Source of the DNA: Sphagnum compactum
Lineage: Eukaryota; Bryophyta; Sphagnopsida; Sphagnales
Reading direction: 5' to 3'
DNA: 64,000 nucleotides
NCBI GenBank assembly: GCA_965153455.1
Contig: OZ234496.1
Location: 16,794,304-16,858,303, forward strand
The stretch's first letter is position 1, and every line of letters begins with the position of its first letter. Shown piece after piece: positions 47,746-60,744 of the stretch. Both the position numbers and the translations under genes were made by a program. The notes under the pieces were generated by a model. That model made no database searches and had not been told where the DNA came from. It was given only the letters and a program-made list of their open reading frames with translations.

Positions 47746-49830
47746 ATCCTGGTTTCTTCTCTGGTTGAGATGCACCTTCTCCTTCTCGCCCAATCTTGGA
47801 AGGTATCTCTGAAGGGGCATTTGTCCCTGTTCATAATTTTGGCTCCTGCACCAGTATGTGTTAACAGGCATCTATGGATAAATCAGCACAGCTCCCAGCT
47901 CAACTTTTGATTTGTCTTCAGGTGTTCAGCTCTGTTGGGCACACAGAGTTCTTGAACTACACTCCTGGCTCAATGTGTAGTCACCTTCTAGTTTAGCACT
48001 GTGGCAGCCGACAGCTTCAATTCTTTACCAGACTCAAATGGCCAATGGATAGGGAATGATCTGAACAAAAGCCACAAGGTTTACTCACCTTCTAGTTAAG
48101 CACTGTGGCAGTGGACAGCTTCAGTTCTTTACTACGCTAACACTCGACTCAAATGGCAGCTGCATAGGGAATGATCTGAACAAAAGCCATAAGCCTCATT
48201 TTTATTGGCTCCTTGCAGATCTCAGTGTTGTCAACCTTGCAATTCACATGCCGCGTGTATCTCTTATATGTACAAGAACAATACATCTGCAACAGTTGAA
48301 GGGCTGGCTGATTCTGATTCAAGTGGCCCTCTCCCAACAATGTGCCTCGTAACATCTCACCACTAGGCTACAAGGAACTCATCGAAAAAACAAATTAAAT
48401 CCTTCAAGTGACGTAATAGTGCATCCCTAGGACATTCTCCATATCGGCAAAGACTGCTTCTTAATAGATGTCTAGCTGCTTGAAATTGGAAAAATTTCAT
48501 TCCTAGCTCAGGATTGCAGGGGTGGCACATAACTCTTAGCAGTGATCAATTCACATGCATGCCTGCATTTGCTACACCAGTTTCCAATCCAGATTTACAA
48601 TTTTATGAAACTAGATTATAGGCTGCATTGATCTGCACACACACAGATGGATGTGGAGCATATTCCTCAAAGCTGGCCATCATAGCAGATTGGGCTCAAT
48701 AAAAAATCAGCAGGCAAAAGTTGTCAGATTTATTAGAGATAAACTTCACATTTGCAATTTGCACTTCAACTTCATAACATCCACACACAAGCAGGATGAC
48801 TTGTAATGAGACATTCAAGCAATTTTATTTCAGGCCAACTAAGAATGCAATAGCATTTATCACACATGGATACTACATACCTCCAGAACTTCCAATCCAA
48901 CATGGTACAAGATCCTCCTCAGCAGTTAGTGAGTGTCTGATACAAGAGACTCTCCTCAACAGATTCTGCCTTCCGTAGCCTTGTGGGCATAGACCTCAGA
49001 TACACATAGAGACAAAGAGATGGGAATTTTTTTTCACAGAGAATCCTGATTTCACCTCATTTGAAGATGTAAACAGCAGTGGCCCTCTGTAAGACAACTC
49101 TCACTTTACAGAGATATACACATAGGATGCATAAGTTAAGAACAGTGGCTGCTTGGACAAGAAAATCCAGATGCACTTTCATTCCAAAAACATTACTGCC
49201 AGGGCACAACCTCTGATTCCTTTCAATAAGATGAGAAGCTTCAACGCCCTTTGAAATTGTCCTTCATGTGCCGCAAGGCTGCCGTAACATCAATTGGTGA
49301 TTCTTTGCCAGTAGCAGCCTGTGCATGGACACAAACCCCAAGAACTATTAACAGAGATGACGGACTCGGGGATTGATGTCAGTCAGCATCTAATCCATGC
49401 CCCGGGTCTTGAGTCCCAGCAAACAAGCATTCGAGCAGTCTACAGCAGGGGTCACAGTTGAAGATAACCTGCAAAAGCCTTCATGTCGGAACAGATTGGA
49501 AAGAGAGATGACTGTTCTGCTGCTTAACAAATGGTCCATCATTGAGTCTAGCAGTGCCTCTGATTTAGTTATTTGCTAAAGAAAGAGAACTCCACAAAAG
49601 TTCAGCAGGAAAATATTGAGAGAAACCAGTGACCTGTAGTGACTTCTTGTCCACCCTCATGAAGGGATTGAATTCCAGCTCATCTCCAATTGTTGATGGC
49701 ACGGTTGCTTTTTTGTCCTTGCGTTGCTGTTGCACCCATGTCATCTTCTTGACAAGTACCTCATTCTTTGGATCACAGTGAGTGCAAACTCAAGGTTCTT
49801 CTGGGTATACTGTGACAAAAGAAAGACCAG
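47746..49830. repeat. Duplicated segment: 3' end and downstream flank of glyoxalase II (copy 1)
   Basis: It matches 57862-59600 in the same orientation, for example GAAGGGGCATTTGTCCCTG, GCAGGATGACTTG and TCCTTCATGTGCCGCAAG. It covers the last two exons of the gene and about 1.5 kb beyond its stop codon. Confidence 0.8.
47986..48195. repeat. Tandem duplication of about 105 bp
   Basis: TCACCTTCTAGTT(T/A)AGCAC, CAGCTTCA(A/G)TTCTTTAC, ACTCAAATGGC and AGGGAATGATCTGAAC occur twice in order, starting near 47988 and 48088. In the other copy of the segment (58110-58215) the order is present once. Confidence 0.65.
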
Positions 49831-52312
49831 CATTTTAGAAAAACTCGTGCACAAACAGGGAAAGCTGATCTATCCGCACTCCATTCATAGCTTCCACAAT
49901 GTGTTCACAAAGCTCTTGTCCTGGATGACACAACAAGCACTTTTCACATCATGACCTATGCACCTCTGTAGACTTGATCAGAAGAAACCCATTAGAATCA
50001 GTTTCACAAACATAAGCCTCATTACCAGTGGAAATGGTATAAGAGGTTTGCACATGTTCAAATTCACAAAAATTTCTTATTACTAAAGCTTCTAAGTTCA
50101 AGTGAGCATCTGGAAAATAACTGAACACAAGGTTAATGTTCACAAACACATTTCAGGATCCAGAAATGTGATTGAATGTACCTCATGCCCACAGTATACA
50201 CGAGTATGAGGTGGTAATGAAGCAAGCGTCACACACAGTGATTCGTACATCTGGTCTGGCGTTCCTTCAAAGAATCTGCCACAACCCCCTATAAACTGTG
50301 GACATAGAAGACAAACATCATGCACTATGAGCAAATATGCACTTGGGAAGATCCAGAAAAAACCTGGCAGTCAGAAAATATTGATCACCCTCCTTACCAT
50401 GATCCCCTTTGTTTCTCTCTAGAACCTGGGGGAATGATGCCTGCAGATATATGAACTTCAATATTTCCAATGAATGCCCATTTTGATAACCAACCCATCT
50501 GACTAAAGTCTGTTCTCCAATCCCGAATGATTTCCAGCATTATTCACACAGAAGTGGGGCAAATGTGATGAGTGATGGCAATTCACTTAACATTGAGTGA
50601 TATATGCAATCAAAAATATACCAGTGTGTCACCAGTGAACACAGCAGGCTTGTCATCAGGATCAGAGCTTGTTACAAAGTAGCTGATGTGCCCCCTAGTA
50701 TGACTGCATACATCCACACAAAACTGTCAGAAAGCAAGTGAGGCCTGAATAAGATTAGACCACAAACACCCGTGCTGTAAAGGGACAAACCATTATGTGG
50801 GGTCCAAGGAAAGAAGCTAACATACCAAGATGTCTCGAGTGCTTTAACCCGGATGCTGGAACTTATCAGAAACTCATCATGATGCTGTACTGGATGTGTG
50901 CATCCCTCCACTTTGTCCTTCACACCTCCATATACTTTCACATCCTTAAGCAGTTTCTTATACCATTGTTGCCTCCAGCATGGTCCCTGTCCAGAGGACC
51001 ATGGATTAGGTTGAGAACTGTGCCAAATGCTGTATCTACAGCTATTGTACAGATTTTGGGTATCCTCCTAGTGGTGGATTCTGGCAAGAAAAAAGCCAAC
51101 AGATTTTCTTGACACCATTGGCAGATCAAGAAACACATGAAAGAGAGAATGTGACAAAGCTAACCAGTGATGATGTGGAGTAAGAACTGCCTTCACATTG
51201 GCACCTTCCAGCTGGGCAGCCTGCAAGACCTGCTCCAGCCAAACTGGATCAACTGCCACGGCATCTCCAGTTTCTTCATCAATAATCCTGGTAGCAACAT
51301 CCCAAAACAAGAGTCAAGGAAAATTCAATCCCTGCACCTCAAAGATTTAAATTTCTTTGGGACAACTGAGAAACCCTGATAAATCCCAACAACAGAGGAT
51401 ACCATGAATGGCAAGAAAGCTCCTTGTCAGCACATACACACAATCTTGCAACCTAAAAGCCAAATCAAGCACACCAAATGGCCCAAGAAACCCAAATTTC
51501 TGAGAAATGTCACAATCTTGAATCATTTGTGCTTGGAAGTTCAACTCGCACACTTCACACCAACACACCAAACCTTGTTCTCAACTTGAAGGTTCAACTA
51601 GCAAAATCTTGCAATATAAAGAACTTGTGAATGTAAAACATATCATTACAGCCCCAGCCTTCAATGAGCTATAAGGAGAAAACCAACAGGGTTAGATGTG
51701 AAACTTTGCCATCGAATCAAAAAACCCACCAATCTTGCAAATTAAAATCTGGTACACAGTCTAGCACACCCATGTAGAAAACACAACCCTAGTATGTCAA
51801 GAAAACCATTTGACCCACATCAGGTGCAGTAACACAGTTCTCAATCATGGTACCCAAAGAATTCCTTCACCCAAGAAAATCCTCAAATAGGGAAAAAAAA
51901 CCGAAGTTTCACCATTCCAAACCAAAAACAAAGAAAACAATAGAACATCTTTTGAGCCTTATTCTTGAACCCTTGATACAGAAGATTCCGAAAATTGAAA
52001 AAGACCGCTGAAAACTACTGACTTGTTCCCAAATATACATATTACAAAAGCTTCCTCCTTAAAACTAAAACCAATGTGTCCCAACACCCACAAGTGCACA
52101 TACAAGAAAACACGGCAAGAAAGAACAACACATGCAAAAACGATGGCAAATTGGGGAAACAGCAGCAACAAAAGAGTGATGAGAAAAGCTCACAGATACG
52201 AATAGTTATCTTCCAGGCATGACATTGGCACGATCCGTATGATGCCACAGCTCACTATGTGCCTTGATCTGCCGATTTGCTTGCTTGCTTGCTTTGCTTG
52301 CTGGAGCAGCAT
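49241..52312 (-). CDS. GLX2-like: Hydroxyacylglutathione hydrolase (glyoxalase II), two frameshifts
   Basis: Seven exons on the minus strand: 52312-52194, 51287-51165, 50986-50826, 50703-50622, 50295-50182, 49809-49634 and 49318-49241 (TGA). All introns are GT-AG and phases fit. The enzyme hydrolyses S-D-lactoylglutathione to lactate and glutathione. Motifs in order: [23 protein letters not shown] (metal site, split by an intron), [72 protein letters not shown], and a C-terminal [12 protein letters not shown]. All metal ligands are kept. Exon lengths total 853; adding one base in exon 3 (at GGTATAAGAAACTGC) and one in exon 6 (at CACTGTGATCC) gives exactly 285 codons. Either it is a young pseudogene or both gaps are assembly errors next to short homopolymers. 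The start at 52312 gives about 23 extra basic residues before the usual N-terminus, possibly a weak organelle signal; a GCAA microsatellite encodes part of it. Confidence 0.8.
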
Positions 52313-52569
52313 GGCTACAGCGGATATGGCGTTCGAAGACGCTGTGTGTTGGGTTGCATAGCCGGGGCTGACCCAGAAACCACCACTCAGATTAGCTTAA
52401 CCCCAATAGTTAGTTCCAAAATTAGTACCTTATCACCTAATTAACTAATTTTGTACCTAATTAGTTACAGAATTAGTACCTTCTTTGTGGCTTTATCCAC
52501 CTATAAATGGCAATCTGATTAGTTGAGCCAAACTGACAAAATTACCTTGAATGTTCGGATTCAAAATTT
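52313..52569. promoter_or_regulatory. Upstream region of the glyoxalase II gene
   Basis: This is the sequence just 5' of the minus-strand start codon. AATTAGTACC and TACCTAATTAG words recur at 52415-52490. No TATA box in the right orientation and place is evident. Promoter assignment is by position only. Confidence 0.3.
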
Positions 52570-53100
52570 CAGGGTTTTTTCCTCCCAATTTTGTGATGTA
52601 GGTGGAGTGGCCATCCTCCATCAGGTGATTTAGCCAGATTTGGCTACAGACTAGATATGAAAGTAGAAAAAAAAACAGAATCCTTCTATATTCTTGGCTA
52701 CCTACTCAAAGTTATCATAAAAGTCTAGCGAGTTAGATTTTTATTTTATTTTTTCGAAACTTGCAAATTTGGGTAATTGTTTCCGTGAGAAATCCTTTGC
52801 ATAGGTTGAAATCCTATTTTCCAGGTCGAAATTTGGCAAAATTTTGCCCCAAAAGAAACACTGATTCAAATGGGCTCATTGTGTGTGGGCGGGGATCAAA
52901 TTGGGCTGCCCAGATCATTTCAAGCATTGCTTTGCCCAAATGGGATAGATATCACCCGGATATCAGTTTCAGGGATATCAATTCGTAGGTCTTTTGAACA
53001 AGATGTTATGTGTTATGGAACAGCCCATTCCACCCAGTACCAGCTGCCATTCCATTATGTGCTAATGGGTTCTTCTAGGACATGTTCCAAACCGTAATCA
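52570..53100 (+). mobile_element. Diverged fragment of the arm-type repeat
   Basis: TTTTGTGATGTAGGTGGAG, GTGGCCATCC, GATTTAGCCAGATTTGGCTA, ACTAGATATGAAAGTAG and TTATCATAAAAGTCTAG follow the order seen at 36760-36900 in the right arm and 30680-30830 in the interior relative. Similarity fades after about 52830. The remaining part has no recognised gene. Confidence 0.6.
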
Positions 53101-54535
53101 ATTTCTAGTTGCCAATTTATATTTTGAGCATCCTAATTAATCATCAATTTGTATTAAAGTTGACACTAACATCATCTTAAGTCGTCGAGCTGGTAATGAC
53201 TACTTATCTTGCCTCGGAAAAATGTCTATAAAAAAGTTGGTGAATGATGCGAGCATTACGGACGTAATCTCCCTATACCCAAGGGGCCCTACAATCCTAA
53301 CACTTATTTAAAAACCTATTTACACTAGTTTAAAGTAGTAAAGTCTAGCTTTCAAGGGGGGCCTTAAGAGGCATTATATCCCCCAAACAGGTAGGTTACA
53401 CACATAATGCCTCCTTCATGCAATGCTCAAGATCACCAAAATTCTGCCCCACAGTTGCCCTAAATAACAAAGGCAAAACAGTAGCAGGTTCTTATGTACA
53501 TTTCGGGTTTGATGTACAGGAAAAGAGCCTGAGTACAGGCCCTTCTGTGATTTGAGATTTCTGCCCGAGGCCGGTAAATTGGTTTGATACTTGGAAGTTG
53601 GGCTGATACCTTGTTGATACCCTGAAAGAAATTTGAGAAGAGAATTGTACATTTTATTTTCCCCACAAATTTCTTGCTTTAAAGTAGTTGAGGAAACTGC
53701 CCACCAAGGTTGGCTTCTTTAGAATCCTAGTTTAGCCAAAGGAAAAATTTGCAACGCAAAATGGTCCACAATACAATCTTGCACAAACAGAAAAATTGAT
53801 CTACCGTCCACTTAAGAAACCTCAACATGTTTTCCCAAATATGGTTTTAATATTAAATAGTGGTCTTGTATTTGGTGGTTTTCATTGTTCTCAATTAAAT
53901 GGCCTCAAATGTTATTATTGAAGTAATTTTCAGTTTTTGGTTTCTCATTTTCGAAATTTAGCAATAAGCGCACAATAAAATGAAGTGTGATTATTATCAT
54001 ATATGTAATCACAATTAGTATTTTGTTTTTTTAAAGGAACTTTTGTTTGCAATCAAAGGGCAATCATCCCTAGGAATATTTAGCCAAATCCAACTATTAA
54101 CCAAATATGAAATAAAAATACCTAATATTTCTATTATTTTAGCTACACACTAAAATTCTATTATATGCATTTGGTGATTTTTACCTTTTTTGAAAGCCTC
54201 CAAAATGAACTTATTTTCAAATTTTTAATTTCTCTTTTTGGTGAAATTTCACAATAAAGAGAGGGTTGGTTGCAATAGGTTTATAATTTAATGAAAAAAG
54301 TGAACATGAAAAAAAACAATATAGCTTGAATAAGAAAGCAAGTTGCAAAAATGATGAAAATCACTAAACTCCTACAACTATCAACTATAATTCAACAAGT
54401 CACCAATTGATGAAACAAGAGATTTGATATTAAGTAGTGGAGCTTTTTGTTATGATTCACATAAAAGCATCAATTACCACATTAAATAGAAAATTTATCA
54501 ATTTTTTTTTTAAATTACTTGTTAATCTACAAGAG
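53101..54535. other. No gene recognised
   Basis: A short stretch at 54050-54200 (GGGCAATCATCCCTAGG, ATTTAGCCAAATCCAAC, CCAAATATGAAAT) looks like another very old arm-type repeat scrap. A GC-richer patch at 53220-53700 might be an LTR but lacks proof. Confidence 0.35.
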
Positions 54536-54754
54536 TTAAGGTGTATTCACACCTAATGTTAAGTAAGTGTTAAGTGAAATCTAAATGGCATCTTAGGTGG
54601 CACCCAATGTTAAATGGGTGATTGTTTAATATTAAGTGAATGTTAACATAAAATCTTCCTAGAAAATAGGTTTAGGTCTTAAATGACTAGCTTGGTGTTA
54701 GGGTAGTTCATACTAAAGTCCACAACACCAAGTGTGAATCCACCTTTAATATGT
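54536..54754. mobile_element. MITE-like element, about 215 bp
   Basis: The left end is TTAAGGTGTATTCACACC; the right end reversed is TTAAAGGTGGATTCACACTT. This gives a terminal inverted repeat of about 17 bases beside TTA or TA. It is non-coding, with AATGTTAAGT words inside. Superfamily (Stowaway or Tourist) is undecided. Confidence 0.5.
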
Positions 54755-54945
54755 TTTTAAATGAGAATAAAAAATATGCTCCATGGATCGAGAATGTGGC
54801 AATTTTTTTAAATATAGTTATCAATTTATGAACATTTTTTTAAAAAAATTTATTACTAAAATATTAATCTAACCCATCCATTATGGATGGCCATAGATTT
54901 GAACACGTACTCTAATTAAGTTTCAACACATGGAAAAATTTGGAC

Positions 54946-54968
54946 ATATATATATATATATATATATG
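54946..54968. repeat. (TA)n microsatellite
   Basis: About eleven TA dinucleotides in a row. Confidence 0.9.
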
Positions 54969-57500
54969 TAATGATCTTACATAATATATAATGAGGAAAA
55001 ATTAACATTGTCTAATTTCAACTATTTATATGATGACACTTGAACAAATTTTTTTTTGACATGTAACACTTGGAATATTTTTTATAGAAATTAAAATTTT
55101 AATGAAATTTTGATCTCAACCATCCATTATGATTATTCAATTTAGATGCATTTATATTGTGAAATGTGGCATATTGATTAAATTTTGGAGGAATTTTTAA
55201 AAAAATTATTTACATGTGTGGGTAGTAAATAAAACTATGTGCATAAAATAATGCCTACCTATTTAGGATACATACTTACATAAATTACTTATTTACTTAC
55301 CCACCTAACTACTTAAGTAAGAAGGTAGGCAAATAAGTAGGAATGTACAAAGGTATAAAAGTAGTTGAGTTAAAAAGTAAGCAAGTAAACACTTTTATTT
55401 TATTTTATGTTTTGCCTTTAGGGTTAAGCTTCTTTCAAATGCCACATGATTTTCAATTTGAAAAATCCAAAGGAAAAACATCTTTTTTATATACTTTGTT
55501 AGATGACATTAAAAGACAAAACATATCAATCAAACCTTTTACTTGCATTTTAGTTGAAAATCCAATTGCAATCAAAAATGACTCTTCCACAAATTTTGTA
55601 CTTGTTTTTAGTTTTGTAAATTATACAACTAAATAGGTAAAAAAATGTAATTAATTAACTAAGTAATTACCTACCCATCCACCCACTTACAAAATTATTT
55701 ACTACATATTATTTTTATTTACTTTCATTATTTTTAAAATAGCATTAAATATTCTTCTTTCATAGTTTCCAATAACTAATTAATTGGTTCATAGTAATAA
55801 ATAAATAATAAAAATAAACTATTTCAAGAGACAATTATCTAATATCTAATTAATTAATCAAATCACAAATTAATCATTTATGGTTTTTTAATACATCTAA
55901 TTATTTGGATATACATCTAGAATAATAATTTTTTGTTAATTTAATTTCGAAAATATAAATACTAATTGATTTCTAAAAAAACATCATTAACTAACTCATA
56001 ATTCTTGAAAATTGCCTATAAATTATTATTTTTATAACTTATAAACTTAATTAACAGATCTTAAATCTCTTTTAATATACCATTAATATTAATTGATTGA
56101 TATTTATTAGCGATTAACCATATTACTTGATTAATAAATATTAACTCTCACATAGTTTAATAAATATTAATAAAATAAGATATAAACTGCAACTTTGTAT
56201 TGAACAAATATTCAGTAAATTAAAAACTAAATGTTAGAGAAAATATATTATGAATTTTAGTATTTATTAAGTAAAAATCAAATCAGTCTCCATTAATCAA
56301 TAATAAAACTAGACAATTTAATTTGTCAATAATTTATTATCCATTATTCATTTGCTTGCTAAATATTTACTAATTAGTAATCATTAACTACTAACCATAT
56401 CTCTTGATAAACTACCTAAATCAGATTATTGAAAATTTAATCATATAATTCAGAATTAATTAAATAAAGAATAATCAGATCATTATTATCTGAATAATTA
56501 TTTAGAATAGCTAGTTATTTTATAGTTATTCAATACTTAATAATAGTTAATAAATTATTGACAAGTCATTGATTAAGAAATGTTAAACATATATTATTTA
56601 TTTATAAACTTATTGAATTGTTGATAGAAATAAATAAATTTTTAATCAACTAATTATTATTTCATATTTCTTAATTAATCAGGTAATTACTATGAATAAT
56701 TCATGAATAATGATTAATTATTTTATCTATTTATAATTTAATATCTAATTAATCAACAAAAAGTTTTGAAGTAATTTTTAATGTAATTAAATGATTAAAT
56801 AAATTTAGTTAGTTCATAATTTATATTAACTAATATATTATTTGAAAATAATTAATTATTGTTAGATAATTAATGTTCATTTAATACAACAATTATATCA
56901 TATTAATAGGATCTCGGTAATATAATGTAATTATGCCTTAATAAACGGTATATTTTTAAATGAACCATACGAAACGAAATTGATTTTTTTTCAATTCAAT
57001 ATGCCCATAATATGCTCAAATATATGTCTTATATACCTTGCATACAAATTAAGTATGTTAACATACCATGAATACAAGTCAAATATGTTTAATATATCTT
57101 GAATAAAATCTATATGGTATACTTGTAATGTAGTTTACAAAACCCCAATGTCATTAGTAAATGTATAAACACACCATACTAAGTAATTAAATTACAACTA
57201 ATTTTGCAACTAAATTAACAAAAGAGCCTATTCTTGGATGAAAAATCCAATAAGCTACTCAATATGGAATAATGTGTAATTTAATAGTCGCACCATAGTC
57301 GCAAAAAATTGTTGTAAAGTTAAAAGATGATGATTATTTGTTAACATGATAAAAGAAAGTTGCAAATGATAAGGAGTTGCATTGAGTTGCATGTAGTTGC
57401 AACTTGAATGGTTACATAATACAAGATTTCTTCTAATGTATACACTTAACATATGAAAATCCATAGATGTCTCCACATAGGGTTGTTGGCATTCATTGTC
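54969..57500. repeat. AT-rich low-complexity field, no gene
   Basis: From about 55690 to 57000 the sequence is dominated by TTAATTAATAA-like words, as at 18441-19205. At 55240-55345 CCTACC/CTTAC words form a weak hairpin (CTTACTTAAGTAAG). A plus frame at 55343-55636 (97 codons) is unrecognised and probably chance. At 57180-57430 TTGCAACT words recur, similar to 18010-18230. Confidence 0.5.
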
Positions 57501-57861
57501 CAATGTCAGTGATTATCGAGATAGGGGCTCCAGGCATGTTTTGCTGATAAATGTCAATGATTTTATTTGAGCGCAAGCCATCCAAGTGTGTCATTTCAAG
57601 ATTAATGAACATATGTATGGTGACAATCCTGGCTTCATTCAAGACCAAAAGATTTTGCACTGCAACAGACAAATATATAATCTTAAACCCAGGTCACTGG
57701 TGAGTCTCTAACATGCGGTGATGACTGATCTCAAAATACATTTGCGCTTATTCACAATAACATTCCACAAGGTTTTAATTTGTTGTCCTACATTCTGCCA
57801 CAACCAACCAATATCTGCTGTGTGTCTAGTTTTATTTGCTGACATGATCTCCTCTGCGTCT

Positions 57862-59600
57862 ATCCTGGTTTCTGCTTTGGTGGAGATGCACCTTCTCCTT
57901 GTTGCCCAATCTTGGGAGGTGTCTCTGAAGGGGCATTTGTCCCTGTTCATAATTTTAGCTCCTGCGCCAGTATGTGTTAACATGTATCTATAGATAAATC
58001 AGCACAGCTCCCATCTCAACTTTTGATTTGTCTTCATGTGTTCATCTCCGTTGGGCAGACAGAATTCTTCTCGGCCTACACTCCTGGCTCCATGTGCTGT
58101 CACTCTGTAGCCCCCCTGTAGTTAAGCACTGTGGCACTGGACAGTTTCAATTTTTACGAAGGTAATACAGGACTCAAATGGGGAATGATCTGTCAAATTA
58201 TCTGAACAAAAGCCATAAGGCTTATTTTTCCAGCTCCTTGTAGATCTGGGTGTTGTCAACCTGGCAATCATGTTCTGCATGCCTCTCCTGTACTTACAAG
58301 AACACTACATCTGCAACATTGGTTTCCAATGCAGATTTACAACTTTACTAAACTAGTTTATAGGCTGCATTAATCCCACCCGCCAGATGCATGTGAACCA
58401 TAGCTGAAAGTTGGTGGTCATAGCAGATTGGCTCAATCCAAACTCGGCAAGCAAAAGTTGTCAGATTTACTAAAGATTTACGTTAAGTATGCACTTTAAA
58501 TTCATAGCATCCAAACACAAGCAGGATGACTTGGGATGAGACACTAATGCAATTTTATTTGAGGCCCAAGTTCTAAGAATGCAATAGAATTTATCACACA
58601 TGGATACTATTTAACTTGAGAACTTGCAATCCAACATGGTACAAGATCGTCCTCAGCGGTTTGTGAGTCTACAATGCAAAGAAACTATACTCAACAGATT
58701 CTGGCTGCCACAGCCTCATGGCCATAGACCTCAGATACACATCGAGACACAAAGAGAGGGGAATTCGTTTTCAAAGAGACTAAGGTTCATCTTCACCTTC
58801 CTTAAAGTTGTAAACAGCATAGGTGGACACCTTCCTTTGCTTGCACTGGCCCTCTGCAAGACAACCCTCACTTTATAGAGATATACACATCTGGAGGATG
58901 CATAACTTAAGAACAGTGGCTGGTTGGACAAGAAAATCCAGAAGCACTTGCATTTCAAAAACATTTCAGCAAAAGCACAACCTCAGGTTCCTTTCAATAA
59001 GATGAGATGCTTCAATGTCCTTTGAAATTGTCCTTCATGTGCCGCAAGCCTGCCATAACATCAATTGGTGATTCTTTACCTGTAGCAGCCTGTTGAGAGT
59101 CACAAGCCCCAAGAAATGTTAACAGAGATGGGGGACTCAGAGATTGATGTCAGACAGCGTCTAATGCATGCAAAGGTCTTGACTCCCTCCAAAGAAGAAT
59201 TCAAGCAATCTACAGCTGGGGTCATAAGTGAAGCTAACCTGTAAAAACCTTCATGTTGGAACACATTCCAAATAGGGACTAGTGTTATGTTCCTTCAATA
59301 CATGCTAATCCATCATTGGATTTACCAGTGCCTCTGATCAGCTCTTTGCTTAAGAAATAAAACTCCAGATAAGCTCAGTAGGAAAATATTAAGAAAAACT
59401 ACAGACCTGGAGTGACTCGTTGTCCACTAACATGAAGGGATTGAATTCTAGCTAATCCCAATTGTTGATGGCACAATTGTTTTCTTTGTCTTTCCTTTGC
59501 TGTTGCACCCATGTCATCTTCTTGACTAACTGCCTCATTCTTAGGTTCTCATAGTGAATGCAAACTTAATCTTCTTCTGGGTATATTTTGACAAAAGAAA
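57862..59600. repeat. Duplicated segment (copy 2) with glyoxalase II 3' end
   Basis: Partner of 47746-49830 in the same orientation. It is shorter by several deletions. Its right end meets the gypsy-type sequence at about 59600, so the 5' exons of this gene copy are absent. Confidence 0.8.
59012..59592 (-). pseudogene. Glyoxalase II pseudogene, last two exons only
   Basis: Exon 7 copy (59089-59012) is open and reads [18 protein letters not shown] before ending in TGA. The exon 6 copy (59592-59417) has lost its acceptor (CACAG became CAAAA), has frameshifts after CCCAGAAGAAG and an in-frame stop in the GDELEF region. Exons 1-5 are missing. It is a non-functional copy of the gene at 49241-52312. 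Confidence 0.85.
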
Positions 59601-59601
59601 A

Positions 59602-60744
59602 AGCAACATTGCCAGAAAGTGGAGCTAGAAAGTGGAACATGGTTGCACAATTCCAGTGCAAGTCCTTTTTCACTTCCTACCTACCCTAGTGTTATTATTT
59701 CAAGGTTTGAGGAGAAAGGTGATATCCCCAAGGTTGGGGATATTTGGATACCTAAAGGGTATACTCCTCCAAATTGCTTTATTAGGTTTTTCATACCAAG
59801 AATGGAGAAGTTGCTCCAGGAGGGAGATAGAATTTTAAGGGTAGAAGCAGGTGGAAGTATGTCTAAACTCATCAATTGGAGACTCTTTATGTAAAGTCAA
59901 GTCAAGGACTCAAATGGCAACTAAAGAGTTCAGATGACCAAACATATGTCCTTCAGAGTTCTAACCTATTGAGTCCCATGATTGAAGGAAGATAGAATGA
60001 TTTTTTTGCATGAAATTTATTGACTAACGATGTCAATGATGAGCCATGAGCAGAAAAATCTAATCCGAGGTTTTTGTTTTTGATGAGTTGGAGTTTCCAG
60101 CAGAACCGAGTACAAGGACAATAATTCTTAAAGTTACAGGATTTGCAAACATCATAATAGTAGGATTTGATCCAACAACTGCTGAAGTTGGAAATATTGC
60201 AATGGGAGTTGTACATGTTGGTTTATTTATGAAAGTTGTTCTCTGGCTGAAAACCAATTCAGATGTTAATGGGCGATAGTGGTCCATCTTACAGAGCTAA
60301 GAAACCAGGTTCTACTTCACAAGCTTTTGCCCCTTTGAAATGTCTTGAAGTTCAACAAATAGCTAAGGAGAAAATCACTACAATGCTTAAGGTAGGAGAT
60401 ATTTGGATTCCAATAGATACTGGTATAAAAAATTGTTGTACACAATTTTACAAAGTAGAATTAGACACTAGGATTAAAGAAGGAGACCACATTTTGAGAA
60501 TTTCCAATTCTAGGAAAGGTTCTCATATGTTGTGCTGGTTATATTGCACTAATCTCTATGGTCGTCTCTTTTGGAAGTATGTTGGTAGAAGTGATATGGA
60601 ATATAACACCAAAATCGGTAGCAATAGGCTACAATATGTTAAATTTAAGAAAAGGGAAGACGAGGTGGAAATAGGGAAATTAGAGTACCGACTTGGTGTA
60701 TTTGTGGAAAGACTTAAGTAGATAGAACGACTAGTCCAAAGGAA
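59602..60744 (+). pseudogene. 5' region of Ty3/gypsy element with duplicated 'VGDIWIP' module
   Basis: Two plus frames, 59619-59894 and 60263-60721, share KVGDIWIP, a Cys-containing stretch about ten residues on, a (K/Q)EGD(H/R)ILR motif and similar spacing, so they are internally related. They precede gag. I recognise no named family. They could be the N-terminal part of the element's gag or a captured module. Between them, 60088-60279 is open but unrecognised. Confidence 0.4.

Noticed and set aside
53416-53700. Possible LTR with primer site (GGTATCAGCCC)
   Set aside because: No second copy, no internal domains nearby.
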